DNA of 64,000 nt from Eumeta japonica (Eukaryota > Arthropoda > Insecta > Lepidoptera > Psychidae): the NCBI GenBank assembly GCA_005406025.1, contig BGZK01000713.1, positions 124,001 to 188,000 of the forward strand. The letters are read 5' to 3'. A program made the translations under genes and the position numbers. Below the pieces are notes generated by a model. It saw only the letters and a program-made list of their open reading frames with translations, made no database searches and was not told where the DNA came from. Of the stretch, positions 44,991 through 57,037 are shown one piece after another. How positions within the stretch are numbered: position 1 is the stretch's first letter; each line of letters begins with the position of its first letter.

Positions 44991-45019
44991 ATATCTGAAA
45001 AAAAACTATTATAACACCG

Positions 45020-45700
45020 ATATATAAATAATATATCTCAAGTATAGGCCAATCTCTGTTCTAAATAGTTTTGCTAAAGTTTTCGAAAAGTTGGTTTACC
45101 GACGGTTAACTTAGTATACCTATAAAAAGTAACATTATTCCTCAACAACAAGGTTTTATGTTATCAAGATTAATAGCAACTAACTTGCTTTCTAATTTAA
45201 CTCACTCTACAGAACACGTAGACAAGCGGATACCTGTAGACATCATAAATAGAAAAGCCTTCGACCTTATTACAAGATTTTAATATATAAGCTCTCCGTT
45301 CTTGGTATTTGTGGACTTTTATTACAATGACTTACTTTTTATCTTAACAATACATGTTTTAGAATAATCGTCCATGTGTATTCTTCAAATGCCAGCCTAG
45401 CTAGTTCGGGTGTGTCGTAGGGCTGAGACCTATTCTTTTCAAAGTCTGTATCAATAATGTATTATATAGCATTAAAAACTCGTTTTTTTTTGTTTATTTG
45501 CTGACGACTTAAAAAAAATACGACCAATATACAATCCTAGTGATAGAGATTTTCTTCAGGAAGATATAAAATAAATTGTTACTTTGTTGCATTAATAATG
45601 ATGAGATATTAAATTCTAGCAAATGCCATTTAATACGATTCTGTAGTAATAACAATGCTTTGCCAAATAAGTACGATATTAATAGTATTTACGTGTAATA
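45020..45700 (+). pseudogene. Third LINE reverse-transcriptase relic
   Basis: Blocks in order: YRPISVLNSFAKVFEKLVYR (45,043 on; the Y-R-P-I-S-(L/V)-L block), then after a shift IPQQQGFMLSRLIATNLLSN (45,137 on; the Q-x-G-F...S-T-x-x-x-L block), then VDIINRKAFDLI (the (D)-x-x-K-A-F-D block that should hold the first catalytic Asp). A strongly altered SSGVS, G, stop stands where P-Q-G-S would be. FADD at 45,497-45,508 supplies the catalytic Asp pair. Stops and frameshifts are frequent. It is a non-LTR retrotransposon, probably of the jockey/CR1 group; I cannot fix the clade. ORF1, endonuclease and 3' end are not seen. Confidence 0.8.
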
Positions 45701-47575
45701 TGTCTAACAGATTTGTGACTTAGGAGTTATTTCTTTTTAGTTATTATTATTAGGAGACATTCGCTTAAAATTGGATAAGCATAATGAAACTGAATTATCA
45801 AATGTCTTAAAATACTAGGTAACAAAAAAAAAGAAATACTATTAGTATTCAAAGACAAATTAAAACTAGTAGAAGAAGAAGAGAAGAAGAAGAGTGTTGT
45901 AAACGAAACATATTGACATTGTAACATAAACATTACATCTGTGATTAACCGCACTCAATGCCATTGGTCAAATTATCGAACTACTGGTCACGCGCGCTGT
46001 GTGATATGTGTCCACATCATTGATTATTTTAAGCCCTTTTCCATCCCCTATATCTAGTTTTATTACATAAAAGGACCGAATTTCATCATGGATGGGTTGG
46101 ATAATACATAAAGGTGAGCGGTTGTGGTGAGAGTTCTCTTCGCAATGTGTCTTGAGTATGAAGAAATCATTTAACAGCTTTTAACTTAATGAGAGTACGT
46201 TAAGCCGTTGGTTTGGTACATTCTTACTGCAACATCAGTCGGTAACAGACAGTGGACCAGCGTGGAAAGATTAAAAAATAAGCTCCTTAATTTGAAATAG
46301 CAATCATTAAAGGTTGAAGTAACAATAAAAGTTACCCATTAGAAACAGTCAAACAATACTTAAGATGTGATAGGTTTAGATCAAATAGTTTATACAAGTG
46401 CTAATAATAAGATAAGTGAAATAATTTCTAAGAGACTAGTGCTAAAAACAGTAATTTTTAGCACTTGCGATGGATGGATTCCAATATATTGACGGTATAT
46501 GTAATAAAGTAGTATTTAAAACGATAATAACAAGATAAGAAAGAAGGAACGTCTCTAGCGGTCATTTTAGATGCCAATGAATAAAAAATTATGTCTCCTA
46601 GAAACTGTATGTAATAAATCGGCCTACCTCTTTTTTTAGAATTGTCAGAAGTTATTTCAAGTTTCCTGCTCACTTTATTTTGGCAGTATTTTGAAAATTG
46701 TTGAAATAATTTTGTGTACATTCATTAATTTCCAGTTCAACCATAACCCTTGTTCTTCCAACGTTAAACAATTTTGAGATCTTTAAAACCTAGCAGCCCC
46801 AAAATACTAACTATGTTTATAAAATAATATTTGTAATGGCGATTTCAATACCGTAAGCTCGCACTACGGATTTTCTTCGCAGTTGCCTCGGAGTACGGAT
46901 TCTTGCGGTGTGTGGGCAAAATGATGGACAGCGTTTTGATGTTTAGACTTGTTTATTGCAGCACGAGCTTCACTCAATTCCTCTGTAATTTATAGATGGT
47001 GCATCCGCCTGCACATATGAGCTGCATACATTACATTCAAGAGAGCGTGGCCATGCACTTCACATATTTCACGTATGAGCGCCCCATACGCTCGGTATAC
47101 CGATTCATGGTCGTACCGCATAGACCGCCGTGATTCTCAACCTCTCATTGATTCCTCCGTCGAGGCACAATTTTATATGCAACTCATATGCGCATTACAA
47201 TAATTTCGTATTTACAATTAAATACGATAAAAAACAATAAAAACTAGACAAAAAAAAATACAATAAATAGACACAAACAAAATACAGGCAAACAACTCAA
47301 AAACATTTCGTATAAGTGTATAATAACAAATTATTTAATAACACACAAAAATATCATTAAACACCAAATAATTCTTAACCTCAGTCTGTTTACAAATCAA
47401 AATAATAAATTTATTTACACATTAATACTAGGAGTGCAGCTGTCGGTAACAACATTGTTATTTAATAATAACTGTGTAATCACATCCATGAGGACCATCT
47501 ATTTAATTGAGACAAAGACAGATATCTAAGTTGAATAAATACATTTATCAGATTTGTCTGTTTTCCATTTTGTTT
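45701..47575. other. AT-rich noncoding stretch with hairpins and a GAA-type run
   Basis: An (AGA)n-type run lies at about 45,869-45,894. Two mutually exclusive hairpins share sequence at 46,395-46,467. A moderately GC-rich patch at about 46,850-47,170 repeats 'actacggattttcttcgcagt' / 'agtacggattcttgcggtgt'. No gene is supported. Confidence 0.45.
46395..46467. repeat. Two overlapping alternative hairpins
   Basis: The small hairpin is GTGCTAAAAA (46,439-46,448) with TTTTTAGCAC (46,455-46,464), loop CAGTAA. The larger one is CAAGTGCTAA (46,395-46,404) with TTAGCACTTG (46,458-46,467). Both use the 46,458-46,464 segment, so only one can form at a time. Confidence 0.8.
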
Positions 47576-47579
47576 TCAG

Positions 47580-47970
47580 ATCGTTTTTCGCGATCGGTCG
47601 ATACTTAAAAGCCGCGTCTCCACTGCTGCCCATGCGCGGCGCCGGCCCGCGTACGACAGGAGTCGCCTGCGCATCCTTTATTTTTCCCATCCCGACGCAA
47701 CGTTTCCCCCTTTTCCCGGGAACGGCGCGACGACGCCGCTAAGTGGGGGGATGATCGCGTCATTAGCGCGTATTAACGCTTTTAACGGGGGCCCTGTTTG
47801 TCCGCCTTTTCTTGGAGATGTCCACGGGCCGGTGCCGCTGTTTGTTCTGCATTCTTATGGAATTTCGGCCGGCGCGAACTGGACGCAGCCACTTGGGGTA
47901 TGGTCGCTTATACAGCCTTTCGGGAATACTGGCAAAGGCGAAAGAGCAGGAAGTGCTTGTCAGTTTTGAT
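47580..47970. other. Large GC-rich, CpG-rich noncoding island
   Basis: About 390 bp of high GC ('ccatgcgcggcgccggcccgcg', 'ttcccgggaacggcgcgacgacgccgc'). Within it, 'gatgatcgcgtcattagcgcgtattaacgctttt' combines ATTA cores with CpGs. Four overlapping frames are open in different phases (47554-48178), as expected from composition, and none resembles a known protein. Strong candidate for a promoter or conserved enhancer. Confidence 0.45.
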
Positions 47971-48119
47971 GTGGCGTCGTATACTATTTTTAACTTTAAA
48001 CATATTTTTGCAATGTAATTCCTATAAGAAAAAAAAGAGGCAATTCGGCATCCAATATGGGCGTATATTTTTCATCGAAATTTTAGTGAATACTAAATGT
48101 TTAAATAGTTCTTTTCACC

Positions 48120-48166
48120 GAGCTCGGAAGAGTTCACGCACTACTGTACGAAACTCTTCCGAGCTC
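48120..48166. repeat. Perfect GC-containing 15-bp inverted repeat
   Basis: GAGCTCGGAAGAGTT (48,120-48,134) and AACTCTTCCGAGCTC (48,152-48,166), loop of 17 nt. No poly-T tract follows closely enough to suggest an RNA polymerase III terminator hairpin. Confidence 0.9.
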
Positions 48167-48439
48167 AATGGTTATTAATTTTTATTTAAAATTAAATTTT
48201 TTTTTAACTAAATTTGTAATTGAACTTTAATATGTCATTTTAAGGTTATTATTGAAACATATAAGCTTATAAAACATTAAAGAACAATAAAAGATAAAAA
48301 ATTTGATTGAAAACTTATTTCTTCAGCTATTACGCGATTTTTATAGAAAAGAGCTAAATCTCATCGTTTAAAAGCTATTTCGTGAAAAAGCCATTGAAAT
48401 ATTGTTTTTTCGAATTTCCGAAATTTCAAATGGCCTCCA

Positions 48440-48735
48440 TTTCTAAACTAATAGCTAAAAATTAGCTCATCTTCGAACTCGTTCAAGGCGATTGATTGCC
48501 TATAGAATAAGTGTGCCAAGTTTCATTAAAATTCCTAGAAAATTGCGGGCGCTATCGTGATGACAAGTTGCCTTGTATCTCATATATATATATATATACA
48601 AGCATGTATAGACTTTTGAACCAATGCTCTTTTCTAAACCTCCTCAGCCACAGAGAACATAGTATGACGAAATTTCTGCAAAGTTCCGCCATGAAACTAA
48701 ATACTAAAGTTGGATTTCTAGAGAAATCTATTAAA
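48440..48735 (+). repeat. Dispersed repeat family X, copy 2
   Basis: Second copy of the family at 44,100-44,345, containing 'aataagtgtgccaagtttcattaaaattcc', an internal TA microsatellite (about 48,582-48,597) and 'ccgccatgaaactaaat'. The 76-codon frame at 48511-48741 is a chance frame. Confidence 0.5.
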
Positions 48736-51190
48736 TATTAAGGCTGGAAAAAATTTTATCACTTATTTTATATTGTCAATACAAATCTAAACATTAGTTG
48801 TAATCTCTTTAACAAAAGCATTCCAAAAACAAAAATCCAACATAAACTATGTGATTAAAACGATTTCAATATTTTTTAAACCAGACTATTAGGAAAATGT
48901 GAGCAGTTTATTTGAGATAGAGATTTAATTTACAAGTATTTTTACATATGGTTTCCGTCCCCACCCACTAGATGTATATGAAAAGTTTATTAAAAAACTT
49001 ACCCTGCAATACTATAATTGCTGTACGATGAGTAGTATTTTTTTTGCTAAAACAAAGACCTAGTTAATAACAAATGCAATTGTTGAAAGTGGCATCTCGA
49101 ACTTATTATTGTACAGTCTCTGTAACAAGAGCATACAAAAAAAAAGAACGGATCTGATTTCCCTTAGTTCATCCAATTATCAGTTACGAAACAGAGGTAA
49201 AGACTGGTAACGAACTAACACCAATGTTTGAAAATGAAACGCTCAAGGGGTGTTAAGTGAGACCTCAAACAGATTTGATATTTGGGCCCTTGTCGTGAGC
49301 GTGTCGTGTAAAATCGGTAGCGACGTGAGCAAACGCACGACACAGAAATGGTGGTTTGTGATATAGGATTAAGGTTTTTGCCTAAACGTAATCAAGAGAA
49401 ATAGGATAAAGCGAACTCTTAAAATTTACATTCACGACTTGAGTTCGTCGTCCTGTGAATTTTAAAAAATTAGAATCATAGATCGGCTAGTAACGAGCAA
49501 TCGTATTTCAAGTGCTTGCTTAGAACATTCATCAAGTTTCTTTTCATTGTGCATAAATTATTAATATTCCATCAGACAAATATATATCACGTGACGAAGA
49601 TATACGTTATTTTCGATAAGAAAAATATTTTGTTTGAGTTTGTTATTTCTTTACAGTATTTTGGTACTTATACACATACTAATAAGTAACCCTTAACCAG
49701 TGTTCGATGTTTGTAATTAACTGTAATTTACAGTAATTAAATAAATAAAATCAAACACAATTTGCTCAAACTATAATTACTATTGATACAAATTATAATT
49801 CGGTTCACCCTTATGATACTCCAGTCGTAATCGTAATAAAGACATCTTTAAAATATATACAATCTTTATATAAAAACTTACAAGCTAACGTTTTCAGGGG
49901 CTCGGCCTGTAACGACTGGCACCGGTCCAATACTCGAATAGAGGGCCCAAATTACGTGAAGTGCCCACTTCCACCCTCGAGCTAACTGCCTCCAAGAAAA
50001 GCCAGCAACTGTTCGTAACTTGTTATCTTGAGAGACTTTTACTTATATGCTTAGTCACCGTGTGTGTACTTATTTTGTACATTTATTTACGGTTCGAAAA
50101 TCCTAATTTTTGTGCTACTAGTTTATGAAACTCATAAAAGGTACTGATTTGTTAAAAATTATACGATCTTTTTTCCAGATGTCAACAGCTTAGTCCTGCG
50201 ACCAGGTAGTCAGTAAATATATAAATATGAAGTAGGAAATATCATTAGCATAAAGAATTATCATGAATTAAAAAAATATAAATGAAAAATTGTGTTAAAA
50301 TATTTTTTTCTTAAATTTAAAGTATTGCAGCAGATATGGGGTAATATTTTATTGTGAAAATATTTTCTTATGAATTCTTACACAATTATTGTTACTTTAA
50401 AAAATTTAAACATGTTTATAATATCGATTCGAATTGATATTTATAACTCGAGTTTTGAAGAACTAGTCTAGTGTAGAAAAAATATGTTCTTGGGGAATGT
50501 AAAAACTTATGTTTAGGATTAAATATTTGAGCGGCTTCCGCTGTATTAAATATATTAGCTTTCGCCCGCGTGTTTGTTGTATCCGGTTTTCAATCGCATT
50601 TTTTTTTCAGACTTAGATATTGTTTTCAAAGCTTTCGCGCTGGCTCTGGGCGGCTCAGGAGCTGCTAAAAATCGTTATTATGAATACAATGATAACGTCC
50701 GTAACAAACGGCTTAATGTGCTCCCTGGGGCACGGAGTTCAAAAATCTAGATATATTAAAAAATAAAAGCTTTTTTTAGTATTGCACGACTCATAATGCG
50801 AAGCATTAAGAAGTGCTCTACGAACGAATAATTTTTTTTCCTCAATTTCGTAACTTTTTTCATCAATAACACGATTAATAATTCATGTAATTTTATTAAC
50901 CTGTGCACTATTTCAACTACTACATCTTTCGAACATGTTATTCGATTTTGGTCTGCTAAAGGTATACGACGCAGTTTTTCTAAGAGAAAAGCTGACCGAG
51001 TACCGAACATAAATCCGTCAAGAACTTCACATGCTATTTAAAAAAAAAAACATTTTTTTCTAATTTTCCGTCAGCTAAATGTCTCTAACTGAACCCATCG
51101 TTTTTTATGCAGTATGCAACAATTGACGTTGTTTTTTAAGCAAAATAGATAATTATTACATTGGAATTGAAATTTATCGATACAATAGTT
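48736..51190. other. AT-rich noncoding stretch
   Basis: Small GC patches occur at about 49,280-49,345 (repeated 'gtgagcgtgtcgtg' / 'cgacgtgagcaaacgcacgac'), 49,895-50,010 and 50,625-50,730. The minus-strand frame at 50756-51010 (84 codons) begins with non-repetitive residues (RSAFLLEKLRRIPLADQNR) but matches no family I know. No gene is supported. Confidence 0.45.
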
Positions 51191-51224
51191 CATTATCATT
51201 ATCATCATCATCATCATCATTATC
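51191..51224. repeat. (ATC)n microsatellite
   Basis: A trinucleotide run 'atcatcatcatcatcatcat' flanked by imperfect 'attatc' units. Confidence 0.9.
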
Positions 51225-51512
51225 GTTAAACTGAAACTGAAAGGGACAACTCCCGATATACCGAAGGCAGTATAATTTCCTATAATTACGGGGGAGAGTG
51301 CAGGTTGTAGCCTGGATTAGGAGTGACGGGAATGTAGAGCCAGTTGGTATTCGTGCAACCTTTAGCCAGAAACTGGATTCAGGATAGGTACTAGATACGA
51401 TAATGTGTATATTTATAGTGTACTTGCCCTTTCCCACTATATTTATAGTAGGAAAGGACTAGTGTCTTCCGTTCTCCGTTTTTACTCTTGTAAAAAAAAA
51501 ATTAAAGAAAAG

Positions 51513-51865
51513 ACTTTTTGAAAAACTTTTCTCCGATAATATTTCTAGAACAAACCAACTGATTTTGATCCAACAGCTATCATCGATGTCGTAAGGAAAA
51601 CAATTGGATAGATTTTAGAATTCATGGGTAGACTAGATTATAAAGTATTGTAAAAATATACTTTGTAAATTTTTTCTCCAACGATGTCTCTTGAATAGAT
51701 CAACCGATTTTTATACTAATTACGGCAGTTGAGGCAACTGTTTGGAAAAAAGAGCTAATTAGATTTTGATATGTATCGGTAGAGTAGTCTAAAAGTTATT
51801 ACAATAAACCTTTTTCTAAAAACTTTATTTCGAGATTCTTCAAAATCTACCGGGTGAAATCAGCG
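51513..51865 (+). repeat. Degenerate ~150-bp tandem repeat
   Basis: Unit 1 (about 51,513-51,656) and unit 2 (about 51,661-51,808) share the ordered phrases 'ttttctcc.a.gat..tctagaa/cttgaatagatcaac/caaccaactgattttgat', '.aattggatag/taattagattttgat', 'gggtagact/cggtagagtagt' and 'aaagtattgtaaa/aaagttattacaa'. A third partial unit starts at about 51,809. It resembles lepidopteran repeats in which such units recur in tandem. Confidence 0.55.
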
Positions 51866-53555
51866 TAAAAATCAAATTGTTGAAATTTAGGTGAAAAACT
51901 AACAAAAGGAGTTAAATATTTTAGAAAGCTTTTGGACTATCTTTAAATTAAATCAACTGTATTACTCGAATTATCATACTAAAGATCTTAGCTGTAATAT
52001 TGACCAATTTTAGTGCAATTTTTCTAATCGATCTTTTCAAAATGTGCATAAATATCAAGATATTTGACTCGGTTGATTAATCAAATAATTTATTTATGAG
52101 AGGTATGTAATGGTACATTTTTTAATATTGTAAAACACGTGTTTTTTAAAATACCATATTAGGTACTTTAATTTTTACTCTTACTTTTAGCTTTACAATT
52201 ATTGGTTATAATTGTATACATTCTCATAAGGTTATAGTGAAAATCTGGAATTCAAGAACACAACCAGCAATAGGCTCAGATTGAGTTGTCTCTGAACAAA
52301 GCCCTTCATTAACTTTCATAGTCAGTCTTCGTGTCTTCACACATTTCGTCTTACTGCTGAACTACTGCAGATCTAAACAGCGGATAGACCTGCTAGAACG
52401 TAGAAATTTCTATACAATACGAAAATGATCTCTTCGAAGAAAAAAAAGTATAGCATTGTGGACATAGTCATTTTCAAATTATTCAATTTTGTATACATTG
52501 TAAGTTAAATGATCCAAAATTACTAATAAAAATAAATTGTTTGTTGTGTGAAAATAGTCATCGTGACACTTTAAGCTTATTTTGTATTGTATATATATTG
52601 GTTTCAAGAAATAGAAGAGTTGATCTTAAGTCCAACGATTTTGATGGACTTTTCGTATTTTAGTAATATTTTCTTATTCAAGGTTATTGATTTTTTTTTG
52701 TAACGCCATTTAGACTTACTACTTAATTTAAGTGCAATTTAAAAGAAAGCTACACGTTCAAATTATAATTAACTACTGAAAAATAGTTGACAATAGGTGA
52801 CGTTCTTAAGGAGACAGTCGATAGTGTCTCTATACGGTATAAACAGTCTATAACACTATTCAATGAGCAACATTTGTCAATATTATCTGTTTGTTTATAT
52901 ACGCGTTCTCGAAAATGGATCTAATAATTGCGATAGTGTTTCAGATATAAGTTTTCCAGGAGAGAATAGTTCTAACTGAGTCTCATTTCTGGAAAAACTG
53001 GAAGTCTCTTCAAATGCATTGTAACAAAACTGATAAGTTGCTCAGTAAGTACTTAGTAAGTAGTACACCTATTCGTTTAACAAAAGTTCCAATGATTTTT
53101 ATGAGTGAAAACGATAAGTTACAAAATCAATTTAACTGGAATTTTTACTTATGTTTCGAGTAGAGCTTCGTCTTTAGTTGTAATAGGTAACATTCGGCGT
53201 CGACCGCTTTACGTTCTCGAGTTACTTTCATCTTTGCAATCTTAAATGGATGGTAACGGTACCATCGTCATTTTATAAATATAATGTCACAGCCATCACT
53301 GTACCCGTTACTACGTCATTTTTTCCATCATCACCAGTATCTATTTAGATCATAAGTGTCTTTGAAATTGTTAGAGGAGTGAACTTTGAAGAAAAGAAAC
53401 GAGATGAATGATCGTTATACCAAAATGTATTAAAGAGCAACAGTCTTTAGCGAAAAGGCGCTTCGTATTGTGGTCGGATAATCCTCCTATCGTTCTTCTA
53501 CCGCGGTGGCTCGTCGTCATCTAATAGCAGATCGATATTAGTGATATGGGAACTT
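51866..53555. other. AT-rich noncoding stretch
   Basis: No gene, structured element or repeat I can support. Phrases such as 'ttccaatgatttttatgag' (about 53,085) loosely recall the 51.5-kb array. Confidence 0.5.
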
Positions 53556-53559
53556 CCTA

Positions 53560-54025
53560 GAACTGTCATACAATGCCAGTTCTGTCCGCGTCGCAGCGCC
53601 GCCGTCGACAAACTCTGGTAGCCGAGCGAAGAACAAAGCGGCCGGAGTCGGCAGTTGGCTTATTGAATAACAATAGCCGATAATTAAGTCGGAGCGTGTG
53701 TTACGGCTCTCCGCGTTTTGTCATCCTCGTGGGCCACGGCGCAGAGCGTGGAAGCTCGCCTGACACATTGTCCATTCTGCGTGTTTGTAATACAAGCCGA
53801 TCGCTGAATGCCGTATGTGTTCAAATGATGCATAACTCTGTGGACATTATCTTTGGAAGTGGTTTTTGTCGCCCCCATGAAAGATTCTCACTGTACGCCG
53901 CGCCGGCGCGGTGCTTGAAGGTATGCGTATAAAGGAGATAATGACATTGTGATTATTTAAACAAACGATTCGTGTTGGGATACCGCCTTTTGGCACGGCC
54001 GCAGTGCGCGGACGGCTGTGTTGTT
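53560..54025. other. Large GC-rich, CpG-rich noncoding island
   Basis: About 450 bp ('ccgcgtcgcagcgccgccgtcgac', 'gcggccggagtcggcagttgg', 'gtacgccgcgccggcgcgg', 'cggccgcagtgcgcggacggc'). It contains two Sox/HMG-type sites ('gaacaaagcgg' near 53,631 and 'gaataacaatagcc' near 53,666). Overlapping frames on both strands share no family match. It is the first of five islands within 6.3 kb. Candidate promoter or enhancer; no core-promoter motif is decisive. Confidence 0.45.
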
Positions 54026-55675
54026 TGCTGTTGTTTTTTTTTGTTTTACTCACATTTTCAAATATATTTTCATGAGATAAAACATCAAATTTTGTGTTAT
54101 TATTATTTGTTTATTTTCTTTTTTGCAATTAAGTCGTAACTGTCAAATGTTATACCAAATATTGAACTTGTATTGTTTTGCAATGTTTTGCAAGCTTTAA
54201 GCTTTATCAAAAAGCTCGATCGTCAGAAGGATCAACTAAATTTGAATATACCTTTGGGGTGCACAATTTTGGTATTTCAAAACCTTGAAGGTTTGGCTAT
54301 CCGATAAAAAGCTCATTAGATAGGATAGATAGTATTATGAGATACTATCTATCTAATGGCTTCGGAGTGACAGTATTTTTACAGTTTATCTAAAAATGAA
54401 AAAGAAAAATTACTGAGTTCAGTATCAGAATTAAGAACGGGAAAAAAAAATTAATCTGATCAGAATCAGAAAAAAATGGTATTCTTTTTGATTTTTATCT
54501 ATTATACTATTATGATTGTTTTAAACTCATGCTATTTTTTCCAAAAGATCAGCAGAAGCTTCAAATTTCCACATGGTATGGTCCTTGCATATCTTTCTTG
54601 CTCCACTGACATCCATCAATATTTTCATGCAAACTCGTCAGTTTCGGGTGCTATTATACTATTATATTAAAAATTGCCTCATTCCTAGAAATCAAGGACA
54701 ACCAAAATGTTAAGAAAGCGTTTAATACAATAGCAACGTCAGTTCCTATTGTTCATAACTTGCAGTAGAACAAAACTCTACCGTCCACCTTAAGGCACCG
54801 GTACACTGGTGAAAATCTCGCTGAACTAGATTTTGGTGTTATTTTGAATACAAATTTTTCAACGAAAACAATTGAGTAAGGAAAATTGTTTTTGGGTTGG
54901 ATCGTAGTAAACTTTTTATTTTAATTGATGAATTTCAGGATGATAGATTTAATTTGTTTTAGTATTATTTTCAACAATTTTGAATAGTGATTCCTTAATG
55001 CATATAATTTTTCGACGTTAAGGGTGTTACAGACGTGCTATTTTAACTTACAGTTAAGCTGACGCATCTGGTTGCTATAAACATCAGTTGTATCATTAGG
55101 TGCTACAAGTTGTAGTCCATTTCCACGTTGACAGATCTAGAGTTTCTATTGAAGATGTTATGTCAATTGATTGACTGTACTACACTTTATTTTTTATTAC
55201 AGATTCTTTCGTACATGCAAGTCCGAAGTTTTTTTACTAACTTTTCGTAGCCTAGATCTTGTCTGAATAATATTCTCTACTTTATGATTTCTTCTAACCA
55301 TTCATGTTAATTTGGCATCATTACTTGTTCACGAGAATGCGGAGTGCAGCGAAAAAAACATACCATTTCTGAATATGCTTTGGCAGAACTGACCAAGTGA
55401 ATAGTATTTTGCTATACCTCCTCAATTTTAAATGCACGGAGTATTTTTATTAATTTACTATTTATGAAGAATCGATTGTCAATTGTTATTCTAATGTTAG
55501 TGTATACTTTTATTTGTCCATTCTCTCTATCACGAATTCCACGAGTTTTTAGATTAGTCCCGTCACAACAATCGAACTAACCTAATCGCGATGGGCTATT
55601 TCTAGCCAATACACGGCGACCTTAAACGAAGATTCGTCTCAGAAAAAAACGGTAGTTGCGTTAATCAGGACAAAC
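54026..55675. other. Noncoding stretch with an RTE-like scrap and a hairpin
   Basis: At 54,555-54,655 the text 'tttccacatggtatggtcct', 'tgcatatctttcttgctcca' and 'ctgacatccatcaatatttt' matches 11,430-11,510, a short minus-strand piece of the same RTE-like LINE end. A perfect 11-bp hairpin GATAGATAGTA / TACTATCTATC is at 54,324-54,334/54,343-54,353. The rest is AT-rich with no gene. Confidence 0.6.
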
Positions 55676-55679
55676 TGGT

Positions 55680-55960
55680 AGTTTTAACAGCCGCCATTGT
55701 CCGTGTAATCGTCACGCATGCCTCTACATTTGTCATCGGGCGTACGGCTTTGTGGCGCATGCGCTGGCCGGGGCGGGTGGGGCGGGGGGCCGCGGTGCGT
55801 GAATGAAGTGCGGTGTGTTCGTCGCCGGAGCAATTAGCTCTGTCGAAATTTCAATAATTGCCTTTCGTAGCTCACGGATGTGCTCTAAGGTAGCGATTAT
55901 GCGGTGTGCCGATGTTATTGTCGGAGGGAAGGGCTTAGGTTGATGGAGCGACTCCGTTTC
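55680..55960. other. GC-rich noncoding island with a G-quadruplex motif
   Basis: High-GC text around 'gcatgcgctggccggggcgg', with a run of four G-tracts separated by single bases at 55,770-55,789. The flank 'gccggagcaattagctctgtcg' contains the homeodomain core CAATTAG. No coherent frame. Candidate regulatory element. Confidence 0.45.
55770..55789 (+). promoter_or_regulatory. Perfect G-quadruplex motif
   Basis: GGGG-C-GGG-T-GGGG-C-GGGGGG: four G-tracts of at least three with one-base loops, the most stable quadruplex class. It is inside a CpG-rich island. A role in transcription or replication is inference. Confidence 0.85.
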
Positions 55961-57035
55961 TTTCTAAATTATCTTTCGGTCGGCCATAGGGCGTGAACTT
56001 GAAATGGGTCCGGTATGAAAATGGGTTTAGTGTAACGTAACGGTACATCGGAAAAGCGAAATTGTCTGTATTCACACACGAGCGCGTTAAAGTTTACTTG
56101 GTGAATTTGAGCACTTTTTGCTATGGAAAACTTACTGGTACGTTTGGTTTTTGTGGGATGTTTGGTTTGAGTTAAATTGCGGGGTGCTTGACATTATTTA
56201 ACTGTACTTGCTAGCTATTCATAAAGGCAAAAATATTAAAATATAAATAGAATTGAAAGCACACCAATTTATATAGAGTTTCATTGTGTTCATTAGGGAA
56301 AATGATCGCTTTTTACTTTTTAGTTCATTGAGTTTTTCAGTTCTTTTATTTATCACTTTTTAGTTCAATAAACAGTTTTTTTTTAACTCTAAACAATATT
56401 TCATATCTTTGTTTATTGAATAAAGCGCGTTTTTTATTTTTATACTGTATTTTAACATTAATAAAGCGGGTTTAATTAATCTATTTTTTGAACTACATTT
56501 TACAATTTTTAACACGCAGTCAGCAATTATACAACAGTATTGCAACAGTAACAATAAACTATACTGTTCCAGCGCAAATGAAATGAGTTGAAACTCGGGA
56601 GGTTCAGTAACCACATTTCAGTTTCCGACTACATCATCAGCTTCTCATCACAGGGTGTAGCGTAAGAGAAATATGAAAATAATCCAAATGAGACTAAACA
56701 ATTAAAACAGGGAGATTTACCTTGAATAGTTCCAATTTACACCTTACTACGACTCCATCATAAGACACCGTCGCTTAACGCAGTGCATTGGACACGTCAG
56801 AAGAAACCAAACCAAATCAAATTCAAGGGTTTCATTAGTAACCATCGAAGAGTTACACTAACGATCAGCTTCGTGACCAAATCCGATCGATACATAATAA
56901 ATACTGAGTTAATATAAATAATTAAAAGCACATTACACATTAACGCATAATTATATTTATAATTTATGATGTCAATATAATATCAGTGTACTTTTTTATC
57001 GGTCCCATAAATAAACAGGTGCAATTCACCAAAGC
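55961..57035. other. AT-rich noncoding stretch
   Basis: The 84-codon minus-strand frame at 56360-56614 shows no recognised motif. Nothing else is supported. Confidence 0.5.
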
Positions 57036-57037
57036 AG

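Noticed and set aside
50756..51010. 84-codon minus-strand frame as a gene
   Set aside because: It begins plausibly but matches no family and degrades to AT-driven residues; no splice context.
397..51224. CRISPR-like spaced repeats
   Set aside because: Direct repeats are only microsatellites or dispersed transposon copies; no regular repeat-spacer pattern exists.
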